Source of the DNA: Polaromonas sp. OV174 | Lineage (GTDB): Bacteria > Pseudomonadota > Gammaproteobacteria > Burkholderiales > Burkholderiaceae_C | Length of the DNA stretch: 64,000 bases | Reading direction: 5' to 3' | Assembly (NCBI RefSeq): GCF_900112285.1 | Contig: NZ_FOKZ01000010.1 | Span: 1-64,000, forward strand | Notes under the pieces: generated by a model | What the model was told of the DNA's origin: nothing | The model's input: the letters and a program-made list of their open reading frames with translations, nothing else | Database searches by the model: none | Made by a program: the position numbers and the translations under genes | Shown here: piece by piece, positions 45,900 through 55,225 of the stretch | Layout of the letters: every line of letters begins with the position of its first letter | Position numbering within the stretch: position 1 is the first letter of the stretch

Positions 45900-47312
45900 A
45901 TGTTTGACGTATTGGTGATTGGCGGCGGCAATGCCGCGCTGTGCGCCGCGCTGATGGCGCGGGAAGCCGGCGCCAGCGTGCTGCTGCTGGAATCGGCGCC
46001 ACGCGAGTGGCGCGGCGGAAACTCCAGCCACACGCGCAATTTGCGCTGCATGCACGACGCGCCGCAGGATGTGCTGATTGATGCCTACCCGGAAGAGGAA
46101 TACTGGCAGGATCTGCTCAAGGTCACCGGGGGGCGCACCGACGAACAGCTGGCGCGCCTGGTGATTCGCGCATCTTCCAGTTGCCGCGACTGGATGCGCA
46201 GCCATGGGGTTCATTTCCAGCCGCCGTTGTCGGGCGCGCTGCATGTGGCGCGCACCAACGCTTTCTTCATGGGCGGCGGCAAGGCGCTGGTCAATGCCTA
46301 TTTTCGAAGCGCCGAGAAGCTGGGTGTACAGATTCGTTACGAGACGCCAGTGGCGTCGGTGGAAATGGATGGCGACCGCTTTGTCGCCGTGCATACCGAG
46401 CGCGGCGAACGCATTGAGGCAAAGAGTTGCGTACTGGCCGCTGGCGGCTTTGAATCGAACCGCGAGTGGCTGCGGGAAGCCTGGGGTCAAAACGAGCGCG
46501 GCGAGTGGCCGGCTGACAATTTCCTGATCCGCGGCACCCGTTTCAATCAGGGCGTGCTGCTGAAATACATGATTGACGCTGGCGCCGATTCCATCGGTGA
46601 TCCGTCGCAGGGGCATATGGTCGCCATTGACGCGCGTGCCCCGCTTTACGATGGTGGCATCTGCACACGGATCGACTGCGTCTCGCTGGGTGTGGTGGTC
46701 AACCGCGACGCACAACGTTTTTACGACGAGGGCGAGGACTTCTGGCCCAAGCGCTACGCCATCTGGGGCCGGCTGGTGGCGCAGCAACCCGGGCAGATTG
46801 CTTACTCCATCATCGACCAGAAGGCCGTGGGTCGCTTCATGCCGCCGGTGTTCACCGGCACCGCGGCGGACACGCTGCCGGAGCTGGCGCAAAAACTGGG
46901 CCTGGACGTGGAGGCCTTTGTGCAGACGATCGCCGACTACAACGCCGCCTGCCGCGTCGGCCGCTTTGACCACACGGCGCTCGACGATTGCCACACCGAA
47001 GGTTTGACGCCTGCAAAAACGCACTGGGCACGCCCTATCGACACGGCGCCTTTCTACGGCTATCCCGTCAAGCCTGGTATCACCTTCACCTACCTCGGGC
47101 TGAAGGTGGACGACACGGCGGCGGTGCGCTTTGGAGGGCGCCCCAGTCCCAACCTTTTCGTCGCCGGAGAAATGATGGCCGGCAACGTGCTCGGCCAGGG
47201 CTACACCGCTGGCGTCGGCATGAGCATAGGCACTGCCTTCGGCCGTATCGCAGGAACACGCGCTGCCATGGCGGCGGCAACAGTCAAGACGGACAACCAT
47301 GCAAGAACTTGA
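45900..47312 (+). CDS. tcuA: FAD-dependent tricarballylate dehydrogenase TcuA
   Basis: The 470-residue flavoprotein has an N-terminal FAD fold '[29 protein letters not shown]', a fumarate-reductase-like region with '[20 protein letters not shown]' and the terminal '[32 protein letters not shown]'. It oxidises tricarballylate to cis-aconitate, which enters the TCA cycle. GGGAGG precedes ATG 45900. TcuB begins inside its last codons (14-base overlap). Order tcuR-tcuA-tcuB matches known tcu loci, but the third Salmonella gene tcuC is replaced by a Bug receptor. Confidence 0.93.
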   Translation: MFDVLVIGGGNAALCAALMAREAGASVLLLESAPREWRGGNSSHTRNLRCMHDAPQDVLIDAYPEEEYWQDLLKVTGGRTDEQLARLVIRASSSCRDWMRSHGVHFQPPLSGALHVARTNAFFMGGGKALVNAYFRSAEKLGVQIRYETPVASVEMDGDRFVAVHTERGERIEAKSCVLAAGGFESNREWLREAWGQNERGEWPADNFLIRGTRFNQGVLLKYMIDAGADSIGDPSQGHMVAIDARAPLYDGGICTRIDCVSLGVVVNRDAQRFYDEGEDFWPKRYAIWGRLVAQQPGQIAYSIIDQKAVGRFMPPVFTGTAADTLPELAQKLGLDVEAFVQTIADYNAACRVGRFDHTALDDCHTEGLTPAKTHWARPIDTAPFYGYPVKPGITFTYLGLKVDDTAAVRFGGRPSPNLFVAGEMMAGNVLGQGYTAGVGMSIGTAFGRIAGTRAAMAAATVKTDNHART

Positions 47313-48483
47313 ATCCCTGACGCGTGAAGCGGTGTCGCTAGCGGGCGGCGGACGCCGCGTGATTCCCATCCTCACCGCCAAAGAAACCGAGGTCGACCGG
47401 CAGATGCAGATCTGCAATTCCTGTCGCTACTGCGAGGGCTTTTGCGCGGTGTTTCCCGCCATGACACGCCGGCTGGAATTCGGCAAGGCAGACATCCACT
47501 TCCTGGCCAACTTGTGCCACAACTGTGGCGCCTGCCTGCACGCCTGCCAATATGCGCCACCCCACGAGTTCGCTGTCAACGTGCCCAAAGCCATGGCCGA
47601 AGTGCGGGGCCAAACCTATGTCGACTACGCCTGGCCGCCGGCGCTGGGCAAGCTCTACCAGCGCAACGGACTCACCTTGTCGGTGGCCCTGGCGGCAGGA
47701 CTGGCACTGTTTCTGATCATGGCCGTCGCCATCAACGGTACGCTCTGGAGCGATCAGCTTGGCGGCAATTTCTACAAGCTGTTCCCCCACAACTTGTTGG
47801 TGAGCTTGTTTGCGCCGGTTTTTCTTTTTGCCACGTTCGCTTTAGCGATGGGCGTCAGGCGTTTCTGGCTGGACATCACGCCGGCCACCAGCGGCGCACC
47901 GCTGACCGGACCGGCGGCAGCCGAAGCCACGGATGCGGTGTTGCGCCTGAAGTATCTCGGTGGCGGACACGGCGAAGGCTGCAACACCGAAGACGATGCC
48001 TACTCGCTGTCTCGCCGGCGCTTTCACCACCTGACGTTTTATGGCTTCATGCTGTGTTTTGCGGCGACCAGCGTGGCCACGCTTTACCACTATGTCTTTG
48101 GCTGGGTTGCGCCCTACGAGTTGCCCAGTCTGCCCAAGCTGCTGGGCGTGGCCGGTGGCATCAGCCTGATGGCCGGCACGGCCGGCCTGTGGCGCCTGAA
48201 CCGCAAACGCCATCCTTTGCATGGCGACCTGGCGCAAAAGCCGATGGACCTGGGTTTCATCGCCTTGCTGTTTCTCACCAGCGTGAGCGGCTTGGCCCTG
48301 TGGCTGGGGCGCGGTACGCCCGCGCTGGCGGTGCTGCTGTGCCTGCACCTGGGCGCCGTGATGGCCCTGTTCGCCACGCTGCCTTATGGCAAGTTTGCGC
48401 ACGGTATTTTCCGCACCGCGTCGCTGTTGCGTCATGCGATTGAAAAGCGTAAGCCTAATCCCGTTGGCCTGGGCGCCGACTGA
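47299..48483 (+). CDS. tcuB: TcuB: iron-sulfur and heme membrane partner of TcuA
   Basis: The 394-residue protein has two ferredoxin-type clusters, '[15 protein letters not shown]' and '[15 protein letters not shown]' (about residues 37-90), followed by several transmembrane helices with His ligands from about residue 125. TcuB re-oxidises reduced TcuA and passes electrons to the quinone pool. It starts at ATG 47299 within tcuA. It ends 29 bp before the Bug receptor gene. Confidence 0.92.
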   Translation: MQELESLTREAVSLAGGGRRVIPILTAKETEVDRQMQICNSCRYCEGFCAVFPAMTRRLEFGKADIHFLANLCHNCGACLHACQYAPPHEFAVNVPKAMAEVRGQTYVDYAWPPALGKLYQRNGLTLSVALAAGLALFLIMAVAINGTLWSDQLGGNFYKLFPHNLLVSLFAPVFLFATFALAMGVRRFWLDITPATSGAPLTGPAAAEATDAVLRLKYLGGGHGEGCNTEDDAYSLSRRRFHHLTFYGFMLCFAATSVATLYHYVFGWVAPYELPSLPKLLGVAGGISLMAGTAGLWRLNRKRHPLHGDLAQKPMDLGFIALLFLTSVSGLALWLGRGTPALAVLLCLHLGAVMALFATLPYGKFAHGIFRTASLLRHAIEKRKPNPVGLGAD

Positions 48484-48512
48484 GTCACTCGACACCCACC
48501 AAGGAAACCACG

Positions 48513-49490
48513 ATGAATAAATTCCGTCTGCGCCGCGCTGTTGCGCTGGCCATCCTCCCCTTGTTGCTGGCCAGCCAAGGCCACGCGCAAGATTTTCCAC
48601 CGAAAAAACCCGTCACCTTGGTGGTCGGCTTTGCCGCTGGCGGGGCCGCCGATGCGGCAGCGCGCCTGATCGCCAAGAAGCTGGGCGAAAACATCGGCCA
48701 AACCGTAGTGGTCGATAACCGGGGTGGTGCCGGCGGCAACATCGCGCATCAGCAGGTTGCCAACGGGCCTGCCGATGGTTCCATGCTGCTGTTTGGTTCC
48801 ATTGGCCCGCTCACCATCGCACCGCATTTGATGAAGGTGAGCTACGACCCGTTCAAGGATCTGGCAGCGGTGTCGGGCGGCGTCAACTTCCCCAACGTGC
48901 TCGTCGTGCACAAAGGTCTGGGCGTCAAGAATCTGGCCGAGTTTGTCGCCCTGTCAAAGAAAAAACCAGGCAGCGTGGACTTTGCTTCTACGGGCGCAGG
49001 TTCTGCTTCCCATCTGGCGGGAGAACTGTTTAACCAGCGCGCCGGCATAGACATGGTGCATGTGCCCTACAAGGGCGGTGCCCCGGCCTTGCAGGACTTG
49101 CTGGGCGAACGAATTGCTTCCTATTTTGCGGCTCCCCCTACGGCTATGCCGCATGTGGAATCCGGCAGGCTCATCCCGCTGGCGACCACCGGTTTGACGC
49201 GACCGGCTTATATGCCAAATATCCCGACAGTGGCCGAATCTGCTTACCCCGGATTCGAAGCGCTGAACTGGTACGCCTTCGTGGCACCGGCCAAGACGCC
49301 TGCGGCCCTGTTGGATCGTTGGAACACGGAAATTGTGAAGGTGCTGAACGATGCCGGCGTCAAGGATGCGCTTAACAAGCACGGACTGACTCCGCAGCCC
49401 ACGTCACGCGCCGAGCTGACGGCTTTCATGAAAAAAGAGGACGTCAAGTGGGGCGCCATTGTGCGCGAACGCAAGATCACAGCCAACTGA
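48513..49490 (+). CDS. Bug-family periplasmic receptor linked to tcu genes
   Basis: The 325-residue receptor has a signal peptide (to about 'GHAQDF') and the Bug features 'KPVTLVVGFAAGGAADAAAR', 'VVDNRGGAGGNIAHQQV', 'FASTGAGSASHLAGELFN' and 'AYMPNIPTVAESAYPGFEALNW'. An AAGGAA site precedes the ATG. It follows tcuB by 29 bp, so it is probably the tricarballylate or other tricarboxylate receptor. TctA/TctB membrane genes are not in the window. Confidence 0.92.
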   Translation: MNKFRLRRAVALAILPLLLASQGHAQDFPPKKPVTLVVGFAAGGAADAAARLIAKKLGENIGQTVVVDNRGGAGGNIAHQQVANGPADGSMLLFGSIGPLTIAPHLMKVSYDPFKDLAAVSGGVNFPNVLVVHKGLGVKNLAEFVALSKKKPGSVDFASTGAGSASHLAGELFNQRAGIDMVHVPYKGGAPALQDLLGERIASYFAAPPTAMPHVESGRLIPLATTGLTRPAYMPNIPTVAESAYPGFEALNWYAFVAPAKTPAALLDRWNTEIVKVLNDAGVKDALNKHGLTPQPTSRAELTAFMKKEDVKWGAIVRERKITAN

Positions 49491-49824
49491 TTCCCCTTCT
49501 AAATCATCCGTGCACTTTGTCGGTTTCGCTTGCCGTACGTCTGTACTGTCTGCGCTTCACCTTCGCGTTCACGAATGATGGAGAAGCGGAATGAAGTCTG
49601 GTAAAGCACGCCAGGGCGGCTTGCGTCAATCCGCCTCGAGGCTCGCTAACTGAATACCACAATGCGGGCCTTGGGGCGAGATAGGCAGGCTCTGCTGAAG
49701 TGGGTGATAGAAAAGCGCCAGCCGAGCCGGCTTCGGCTGGGCGCTGATTAGGCGAATTTCAAGGAAAAAGTGGCTCTAGCCCAATAGGGGAGCGCGCTAA
49801 TAGCTATTGAAATAATAGCAATAA
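49491..49824. other. 334-bp gap: amn terminator hairpin and one repeat copy
   Basis: The left two-thirds hold no supported gene. A strong hairpin lies at 49714-49745 and a dispersed repeat copy at 49757-49825, next to the amn stop. Confidence 0.6.
49714..49745 (-). terminator. Probable terminator of amn
   Basis: AGCGCCAGCCGA pairs with TCGGCTGGGCGCT with one bulged G. Read on the minus strand it is followed by TTTTC. It lies about 80 bp after the amn stop. Confidence 0.55.
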
Positions 49825-49825
49825 T
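49757..49825 (+). repeat. Dispersed ~60-bp repeat copy next to amn
   Basis: AAAAAGTGGCTCTAGCCCAA, TAGGGGAGCGCGCTAATAGC and TATTGAAATAATAGCAATAA form a clear copy, ending at the TAA stop of amn. Confidence 0.8.
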
Positions 49826-51336
49826 TACTGGAACGCCACTTCTGAAAAGCTGCGCAGCTTGCGGCTGTGCAGCTGGCTGATGCCGTCGGCGCGCAGCAGC
49901 TCCACCGCGCGTATGCCTATGCGCAAATGCTGGTCGACACGCTCGCGGTAAAAGTGGTTGGCCATGCCGGGCAGCTTGATCTCGCCGTGCAGCGGCTTGT
50001 CGCTGACGCACAGCAAGGTGCCGTAGGGCACGCGAAAGCGAAAGCCGTTGGCGGCAATGGTGGCGCTTTCCATGTCCAGCGCCACCGCCCGGCTCTGGCT
50101 GAAGCGGCGCTGCGGCTGGTTGGCCGGCAGCAGCTCCCAGTTGCGGTTGTCGGTGGAGGCCACGGTGCCGGTGCGCATGATGCGCTTGAGGTCGGGGCCG
50201 ACGGCTTGCGTCACGTCTTCCACCGCCTGCTCCAGCGCCTTTTGTATCTCGGCCAGCGCCGGAATCGGCACCCACAGCGGCAGTTCTTCGTCCAGCACAT
50301 GGTCTTCGCGCACATAGCCGTGGGCCAGCACGTAGTCGCCCAGTTGCTGGCTGTTGCGCAGGCCGGCGCAATGGCCCAGCATGATCCAGGCGTGCGGCCG
50401 CAGCACGGCGACGTGGTCGGTGATGTTCTTTGCGTTGGCCGGGCCCACGCCTATGTTGATCATGGTGATGCCGCTGCGGTCGGCGCGCAGCAGGTGGTAG
50501 GCCGGCATTTGCGGCAGGCGCGGCGGCGCGGCGCCAAGGTCATCGCCGATTTCGGCCGGCAAGCCGACGCGCCGGGTCAGCACATTGCCGGGCTCGACAA
50601 AGGCGATGTACTCGCTGTTCGGGTCGGCCATGGCCTCGTGGCCCAGGCGTACGAATTCGTCGATGTAGAACTGGTAGTTGGTGAACAGCACGAAGTTCTG
50701 GAACCAGGCCGGCGAGGTGCCGGTGTAGTGGCGCAGGCGCTGCAGTGAATAGTCGACGCGGGCGGCGGTGAACAACGCCAGCGGCTGCGGGTCACCCGGG
50801 CGCGGCTCATACGTGCCGTTGGCAATGCCGTCGTCCATGGCGGCCAGGTCGGGCAGGTCAAACACGTCGCGCATCAGCATGCGGCGCGCCGCGTCCATGC
50901 TGCCCTCGATGTGGTCGTTCTCTGCAAAGGAGAAGTGAATCGGAATCGGCTGGGTGCTGGTGCCGACCTCCAGCTCCACGTCATGGTTTTGCAGCAGCAG
51001 GCGGAACTGCTCCAGGTAGTAGTCGCTGTACAGATCTGGCCGCGTCAGCGTGGTTTCATAGCGGCCCGGGCCGGCCACAAAGCCGTAGCTCAGCGGCGAG
51101 ATTTCCGGCGTCGCCAGCGTGGTGCGCGCCACCGTGTCGGTGTGTATGCGCACAAAAGGGTAGCAGGCACGCACATGGCCGGGCAGCGTTTCCCCGGCCA
51201 CGTAGCGCCGCATGGCATCGCGCAGGTGGGCGATTTGCTGCTCGTAGATGGCGAGCACCTGGGCCAGCGCGGCAGCCGGGTCCTTGAAGCGCATGGGGGC
51301 GATGAAAGCGGGCAGATAGGGCATGGAGGGGTTCAT
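49825..51336 (-). CDS. amn: AMP nucleosidase
   Basis: The 503-residue enzyme cleaves AMP to adenine and ribose 5-phosphate. The long N-terminal domain (about 1-250) is followed by a PNP-like catalytic domain with 'TMINIGVGPANAKNITDHVAVLRPHAWIMLGHCAGLR' (in parts), 'VASTDNRNWELL', 'LDMESATIAANGFRFRVPYGTLLCVSDKPLHGEIKL', and the end 'FYRERVDQHLRIGIRAVELL'. The start ATG at 51336 overlaps the gor stop by four bases. A 141-base copy of its 3' end lies at 44450-44590. Confidence 0.96.
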   Translation of the reverse strand: MNPSMPYLPAFIAPMRFKDPAAALAQVLAIYEQQIAHLRDAMRRYVAGETLPGHVRACYPFVRIHTDTVARTTLATPEISPLSYGFVAGPGRYETTLTRPDLYSDYYLEQFRLLLQNHDVELEVGTSTQPIPIHFSFAENDHIEGSMDAARRMLMRDVFDLPDLAAMDDGIANGTYEPRPGDPQPLALFTAARVDYSLQRLRHYTGTSPAWFQNFVLFTNYQFYIDEFVRLGHEAMADPNSEYIAFVEPGNVLTRRVGLPAEIGDDLGAAPPRLPQMPAYHLLRADRSGITMINIGVGPANAKNITDHVAVLRPHAWIMLGHCAGLRNSQQLGDYVLAHGYVREDHVLDEELPLWVPIPALAEIQKALEQAVEDVTQAVGPDLKRIMRTGTVASTDNRNWELLPANQPQRRFSQSRAVALDMESATIAANGFRFRVPYGTLLCVSDKPLHGEIKLPGMANHFYRERVDQHLRIGIRAVELLRADGISQLHSRKLRSFSEVAFQ

Positions 51337-52700
51337 CCTTTGACGGCTTCGCGCATGGTGACAAATTCTTCGGCGGCGGTGGGGTGTATGCCTATGGTGC
51401 TGTCGAAGACGGCCTTGGTGGCGCCGGCCTTCATGGCCACGGCAAAGCCTTGGACCACTTCGCCGGCGTCGGCGCCCACCATGTGCAGGCCGACCACGCG
51501 GTCGGTGGCGTCTTCCACCAGCAGCTTCATCAGCGTGCGTTCGGTGCTGCCGCTAAGCGTGTGTTTGAGCGCCTTGAAGTCGCTGCGGTAGACGCTGATC
51601 TGGCCGAACTTGGCGCGGGCCTCGGCCTCCGAATAGCCCACCGTGCCTATGTTGGGGTGGGTGAACACCGCCGTGGGAATGAAGTCGTAGCTCATGCTGC
51701 GCGCCGGCTTGCCGGCGGCCGGGCCAAACAGCTGATCGACCACCACCATGGCCTCGCCCAGCGCCACGGGGGTGAGCTGCAGGCGCGCGGTGACGTCGCC
51801 GACGGCGTAAATCGAGGACACCGAGGTCTGGTAGTGCGCATTCACCTTTATGGCCCCGGCCTCGTTCACCGCCACGTCCGCGGCGTCCAGGCCCAGGCCG
51901 CCGGTCAGCGGTTCGCGGCCGGTGGCGTAGAGCACGGTATCTACCACCAGGCTGGCACCATCTTTTAGTGTCACCTGCAGGCCTTGGTCGGTTTTGCTGA
52001 TGCTGGCGATGTCGGTGTTGAGCCGCAGGTCAACGCCTGCCTTGAGCATCTCGCCGGCAATGAAGGCGCGCACTTCGTCGTCAAAGCCGCGCAGCACCTG
52101 GGCGCCGCGGTAAGTCTGTATGACCTGAGCGCCCAGGCCGTTGAAGATGGAGGCGAATTCGCAGGCGATGTAGCCGCCGCCCACCACCAGCAGGCGCTGC
52201 GGGAAGGGCGTCAGGTCAAATATCTCGTTGGAGGTGATGACATGCTCGCGGCCAGGCACTTCCGGCACGGTGGGTGTGCCGCCGGTGGCAATCAAGATGT
52301 TTTTGGCGCTGTACTGCTGGCCAGCCACTTCGACCGTGTGCCTGCCCGTCAGCGTGGCCCAGTCTTCCAGGATTTGCACGCCGGCGCTTTTGAGCAGCTG
52401 GATGTAAATGCCGTTCAGGCGCGAAATTTCACGGGCGCGGTTGGTTTTCAGCAGCTCCCAGTCCAGCTTGGGCGCCTCGCCGACCCAGCCAAAGCCGTGC
52501 GACTCTTCAAAGCTCTCTGCGTAGTGGGCGGCGTAGCTGTAAAGTTTTTTCGGGATGCAGCCGACGTTGACGCAGGTGCCGCCCATGGCCGCGACTTCGG
52601 CCAGCGCCACCCGCGCGCCGCGCTGCGCCGCCATGCGGGCGGCGCGCACGCCGCCGCTGCCGCCGCCAATCACGAAGAGGTCAAAGTCAAAAGTCTGCAT
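51333..52700 (-). CDS. gor: Glutathione-disulfide reductase
   Basis: The 455-residue flavoprotein has FAD motif 'DLFVIGGGSGGVRAARMAAQRGARV', redox pair 'GGTCVNVGCIPKK', NADPH motif 'LLVVGGGYIACEFASIFNGLGAQV', second FAD motif 'SSIYAVGDVTARLQLTPVAL' and C-terminal 'HPTAAEEFVTM'. It reduces oxidised glutathione in the cytoplasm. Length matches the family. It is followed in the same direction by amn with an overlap, which suggests a small operon. Confidence 0.95.
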   Translation of the reverse strand: MQTFDFDLFVIGGGSGGVRAARMAAQRGARVALAEVAAMGGTCVNVGCIPKKLYSYAAHYAESFEESHGFGWVGEAPKLDWELLKTNRAREISRLNGIYIQLLKSAGVQILEDWATLTGRHTVEVAGQQYSAKNILIATGGTPTVPEVPGREHVITSNEIFDLTPFPQRLLVVGGGYIACEFASIFNGLGAQVIQTYRGAQVLRGFDDEVRAFIAGEMLKAGVDLRLNTDIASISKTDQGLQVTLKDGASLVVDTVLYATGREPLTGGLGLDAADVAVNEAGAIKVNAHYQTSVSSIYAVGDVTARLQLTPVALGEAMVVVDQLFGPAAGKPARSMSYDFIPTAVFTHPNIGTVGYSEAEARAKFGQISVYRSDFKALKHTLSGSTERTLMKLLVEDATDRVVGLHMVGADAGEVVQGFAVAMKAGATKAVFDSTIGIHPTAAEEFVTMREAVKG

Positions 52701-52874
52701 GCGGTTTTCCTTCCAGGCTGCTAATTCGGGCGATATTTTTTAGATTACCACTGCTTTTGCGCGGGAATTGCCGCTTCCCTCATTGAACGCCGCCTATGTG
52801 GGGGCATCTGGCCCTGAACCGCTGCCAAGTCCTTGGGAAATGCTTGAAACGGGGCGGCAACCGATAATCGGGGC

Positions 52875-54305
52875 ATGACTTCTTCTTCTCCCGCTTCCTC
52901 TTCCGATTTCGCCTCCCTGTCTTTGCCGGCCCATGTGCTGGCCAATCTTCAGCAGCTCGGCTACCTCAATATGACGCCCATCCAGGCGGCAGCCCTGCCG
53001 GTGGCCCTGCTGGGCAAAGACCTGATTGCGCAGGCCAAAACCGGCAGCGGCAAGACGGCGGCCTTTGCGCTGGCGCTGCTGGCCAACCTCAATGCGCGGC
53101 GTTTTGCCGTGCAGGCCATGGTGCTGTGCCCGACGCGCGAGCTGGCCGACCAGGTCGCCACCGAAATCCGCCGGCTGGCGCGGGCCGAAGAAAACATCAA
53201 GGTGGTGGTGCTGTGCGGCGGCGTGCCGCTGCGCAATCAGACCGCCAGCCTGGAAAACGGCGCCCACATCATCGTCGGCACGCCGGGCCGCATCATGGAC
53301 CACCTGGCGCGCGGCAACCTGAATCTGGAAGCCATGAACACCCTGGTGCTGGACGAAGCCGATCGCATGCTGGACATGGGCTTTTTCGAGGACATCGTCA
53401 CCGTGGCCAAGCAATGCCCGAAGGAGCGCCAGACCCTGCTGTTTTCGGCCACCTACCCGGAAGGCATTGCCAAGCTGAGCCAGCAGTTCATGAAGACACC
53501 GCAAACCATCACGGTGCAGGCGCAGCATGAGAAAACCAAGATCCAGCAGCGCTGGTACCAGGTGCCCGACAGCGACCATGACGAAGCCCGTCTGGGCGCC
53601 GTCGCCCAGGTGCTGCGCCACTTCCGGCCGGCCAGCACGCTGGCCTTTTGCAACACCAAGTCGCAGTGCCGCGCGCTGGTGGAATACCTCAAGAGCCAGG
53701 GCTTTAGCGCGCTGGCGCTGTTTGGCGAGCTGGAGCAGCGCGAGCGCGACCAGGTGCTGGTGCAGTTTGCCAACCGCAGCTGCTCGGTGCTGGTGGCCAC
53801 CGACGTGGCGGCGCGCGGCCTGGACATCGCCCAGCTGGCCATGGTCATCAACGTCGATGTGACGCCGGATGCCGAGGTGCACATCCACCGCATAGGCCGC
53901 ACCGGCCGCGCCGACGAAGAGGGCTGGGCCATCAGCCTGGCCAGCATGGACGAGATGGGTTATGTCGGCAAGATCGAGGTGCTGCAAAAAGCCGAGTCCG
54001 AGTGGCACAAGTTGACCGAACTCACTTCCGCCAGCAACGAGCCGCTGCTGCCGCCCATGGTGACGCTGCAGATTGTTGGCGGTCGCAAGGAGAAAATCCG
54101 CGCCGGCGACGTGCTGGGCGCGCTGACCGGCGAGGCCGGCAATGTCCCGCCGTTCACGCGGGAGCAGGTTGGCAAGATCAATGTCAACGAGTTCTCCACC
54201 TATGTGGCGGTGGACCGCAACATTGCCAGCCTGGCCCAGCAAAAGCTGAGTGCCGGCGGCGTCAAGGGCAAAAGCGTCAAAGTGCGCTTCATGGACGAAG
54301 CCTGA
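52875..54305 (+). CDS. dbpA: DEAD-box ATP-dependent RNA helicase DbpA
   Basis: The 476-residue helicase has Q motif 'MTPIQAAALPVALLGKDLIAQAKTGSGKT', motif II 'LDEADRMLDMGFFED', motif III 'LLFSATYPEG', motif VI 'HIHRIGRTGR'. The C-terminal DbpA RNA-binding domain (about 395-475, 'MVTLQIVGGRKEKIRAGDVLGALTGEAG') recognises hairpin 92 of 23S rRNA. It acts in 50S ribosome assembly. It diverges from gor over 174 bp. Confidence 0.95.
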   Translation: MTSSSPASSSDFASLSLPAHVLANLQQLGYLNMTPIQAAALPVALLGKDLIAQAKTGSGKTAAFALALLANLNARRFAVQAMVLCPTRELADQVATEIRRLARAEENIKVVVLCGGVPLRNQTASLENGAHIIVGTPGRIMDHLARGNLNLEAMNTLVLDEADRMLDMGFFEDIVTVAKQCPKERQTLLFSATYPEGIAKLSQQFMKTPQTITVQAQHEKTKIQQRWYQVPDSDHDEARLGAVAQVLRHFRPASTLAFCNTKSQCRALVEYLKSQGFSALALFGELEQRERDQVLVQFANRSCSVLVATDVAARGLDIAQLAMVINVDVTPDAEVHIHRIGRTGRADEEGWAISLASMDEMGYVGKIEVLQKAESEWHKLTELTSASNEPLLPPMVTLQIVGGRKEKIRAGDVLGALTGEAGNVPPFTREQVGKINVNEFSTYVAVDRNIASLAQQKLSAGGVKGKSVKVRFMDEA

Positions 54306-54317
54306 GCCCGTTCCTGG

Positions 54318-54375
54318 CATCAAATAGCTATCCGGCCAGCGACTGATATGTGTAGCTTGCTATAAAAGGGGTAGC
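54318..54375 (+). repeat. Possible degenerate dispersed repeat
   Basis: ATCAAATAGCTATCCGGCCAGCG..GTAGCTTGCTATAAAAGGGGTAGC keeps the TAGCTAT and GCTATAAAA blocks of the family but the order is partly scrambled. Confidence 0.35.
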
Positions 54376-54377
54376 GG

Positions 54378-55100
54378 ATGGAGTTGCTGCTGGTTCTTGC
54401 CCTCGGCCTGGTGGCCGGCACTCTGGGCGGCATCGTCGGCTTCGGCACTTCCATCATGCTGATGCCGGCGCTGGTGCTGAGCTTCGGTCCGCGCCAGGCC
54501 GTGCCCATCATGGCCATCGCCTCCATCATGGCCAATGCCTCGCGGGTGGCGGTCTGGTGGCGCGAGGTCGATTGGCGGGCCACGGCCGCCTACAGCGTTA
54601 CCGGCATCCCGGCCGCCGCGCTGGGCGCCCGCACTCTGCTGGTCTTGCCGCCAGGCGTGGTCGAGGGCGTGCTGGGGCTGTTTTTCATCGCCATGATTCC
54701 GCTGCGGCGCTGGATGGCCAGGCAGCCGTGGCGGCTGACACTGCGCCACCTGGCGCTGGTGGGCGCGGTGATTGGTTTTCTCACCGGCATCGTGGTGAGC
54801 ACCGGCCCTATCAACGCGCCCTTTTTCCTGGCCTATGGGCTGGTGAAGGGCGCTTACCTGAGCACCGAGGCCATGGGCTCACTGGCGGTCTACCTGGCCA
54901 AGGCGGCGACCTTTCGCACGCTGGGCGCCTTGCCCTGGGAGGTGGTGACCCAGGGCTTGACCATAGGCAGCTCGGTGGTGATCGGCTCCATTGTTGCCAA
55001 ACGGCTGGTGCTCCAGCTGGACGCCGAGCGCTTTCGCCTGCTGATGGATGGCCTGCTGTTAATGGCCGGGCTGACCATGTTGTGGGCCGCGCTGCAGTAG
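54378..55100 (+). CDS. Sulfite exporter TauE/SafE-family membrane protein
   Basis: The 240-residue permease has about eight hydrophobic segments in two halves, with repeats of the Gly-rich motif 'LVAGTLGGIVGFGTSIMLMPAL' and 'GAVIGFLTGIVVSTGPINAPFF'. These are TauE family features. The family exports or imports small organic or inorganic anions; the substrate is unknown. No sulfur-metabolism gene is near. ATG 54378 immediately follows a possible repeat. Confidence 0.85.
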   Translation: MELLLVLALGLVAGTLGGIVGFGTSIMLMPALVLSFGPRQAVPIMAIASIMANASRVAVWWREVDWRATAAYSVTGIPAAALGARTLLVLPPGVVEGVLGLFFIAMIPLRRWMARQPWRLTLRHLALVGAVIGFLTGIVVSTGPINAPFFLAYGLVKGAYLSTEAMGSLAVYLAKAATFRTLGALPWEVVTQGLTIGSSVVIGSIVAKRLVLQLDAERFRLLMDGLLLMAGLTMLWAALQ

Positions 55101-55120
55101 TTGTCGCTGGGGAAGAGCTT

Positions 55121-55187
55121 ATTTTTGAATAAAAAAGGCCTGCAGCCCAATAAGATCGAGCGCAGGCAGCTATAAAAAGAATAGTGT
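55121..55187 (+). repeat. Dispersed ~60-bp repeat copy
   Basis: AATAAAAAAGGCCTGCAGCC, CAATAAGATCGAGCGCAGGC and AGCTATAAAAAGAATAGTG form a clear copy between the TauE-type gene and livM, which end towards it. Confidence 0.85.
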
Positions 55188-55225
55188 TTTTGCCTGCCGC
55201 TGATACAACGGCGGGCCAAGGCCGC

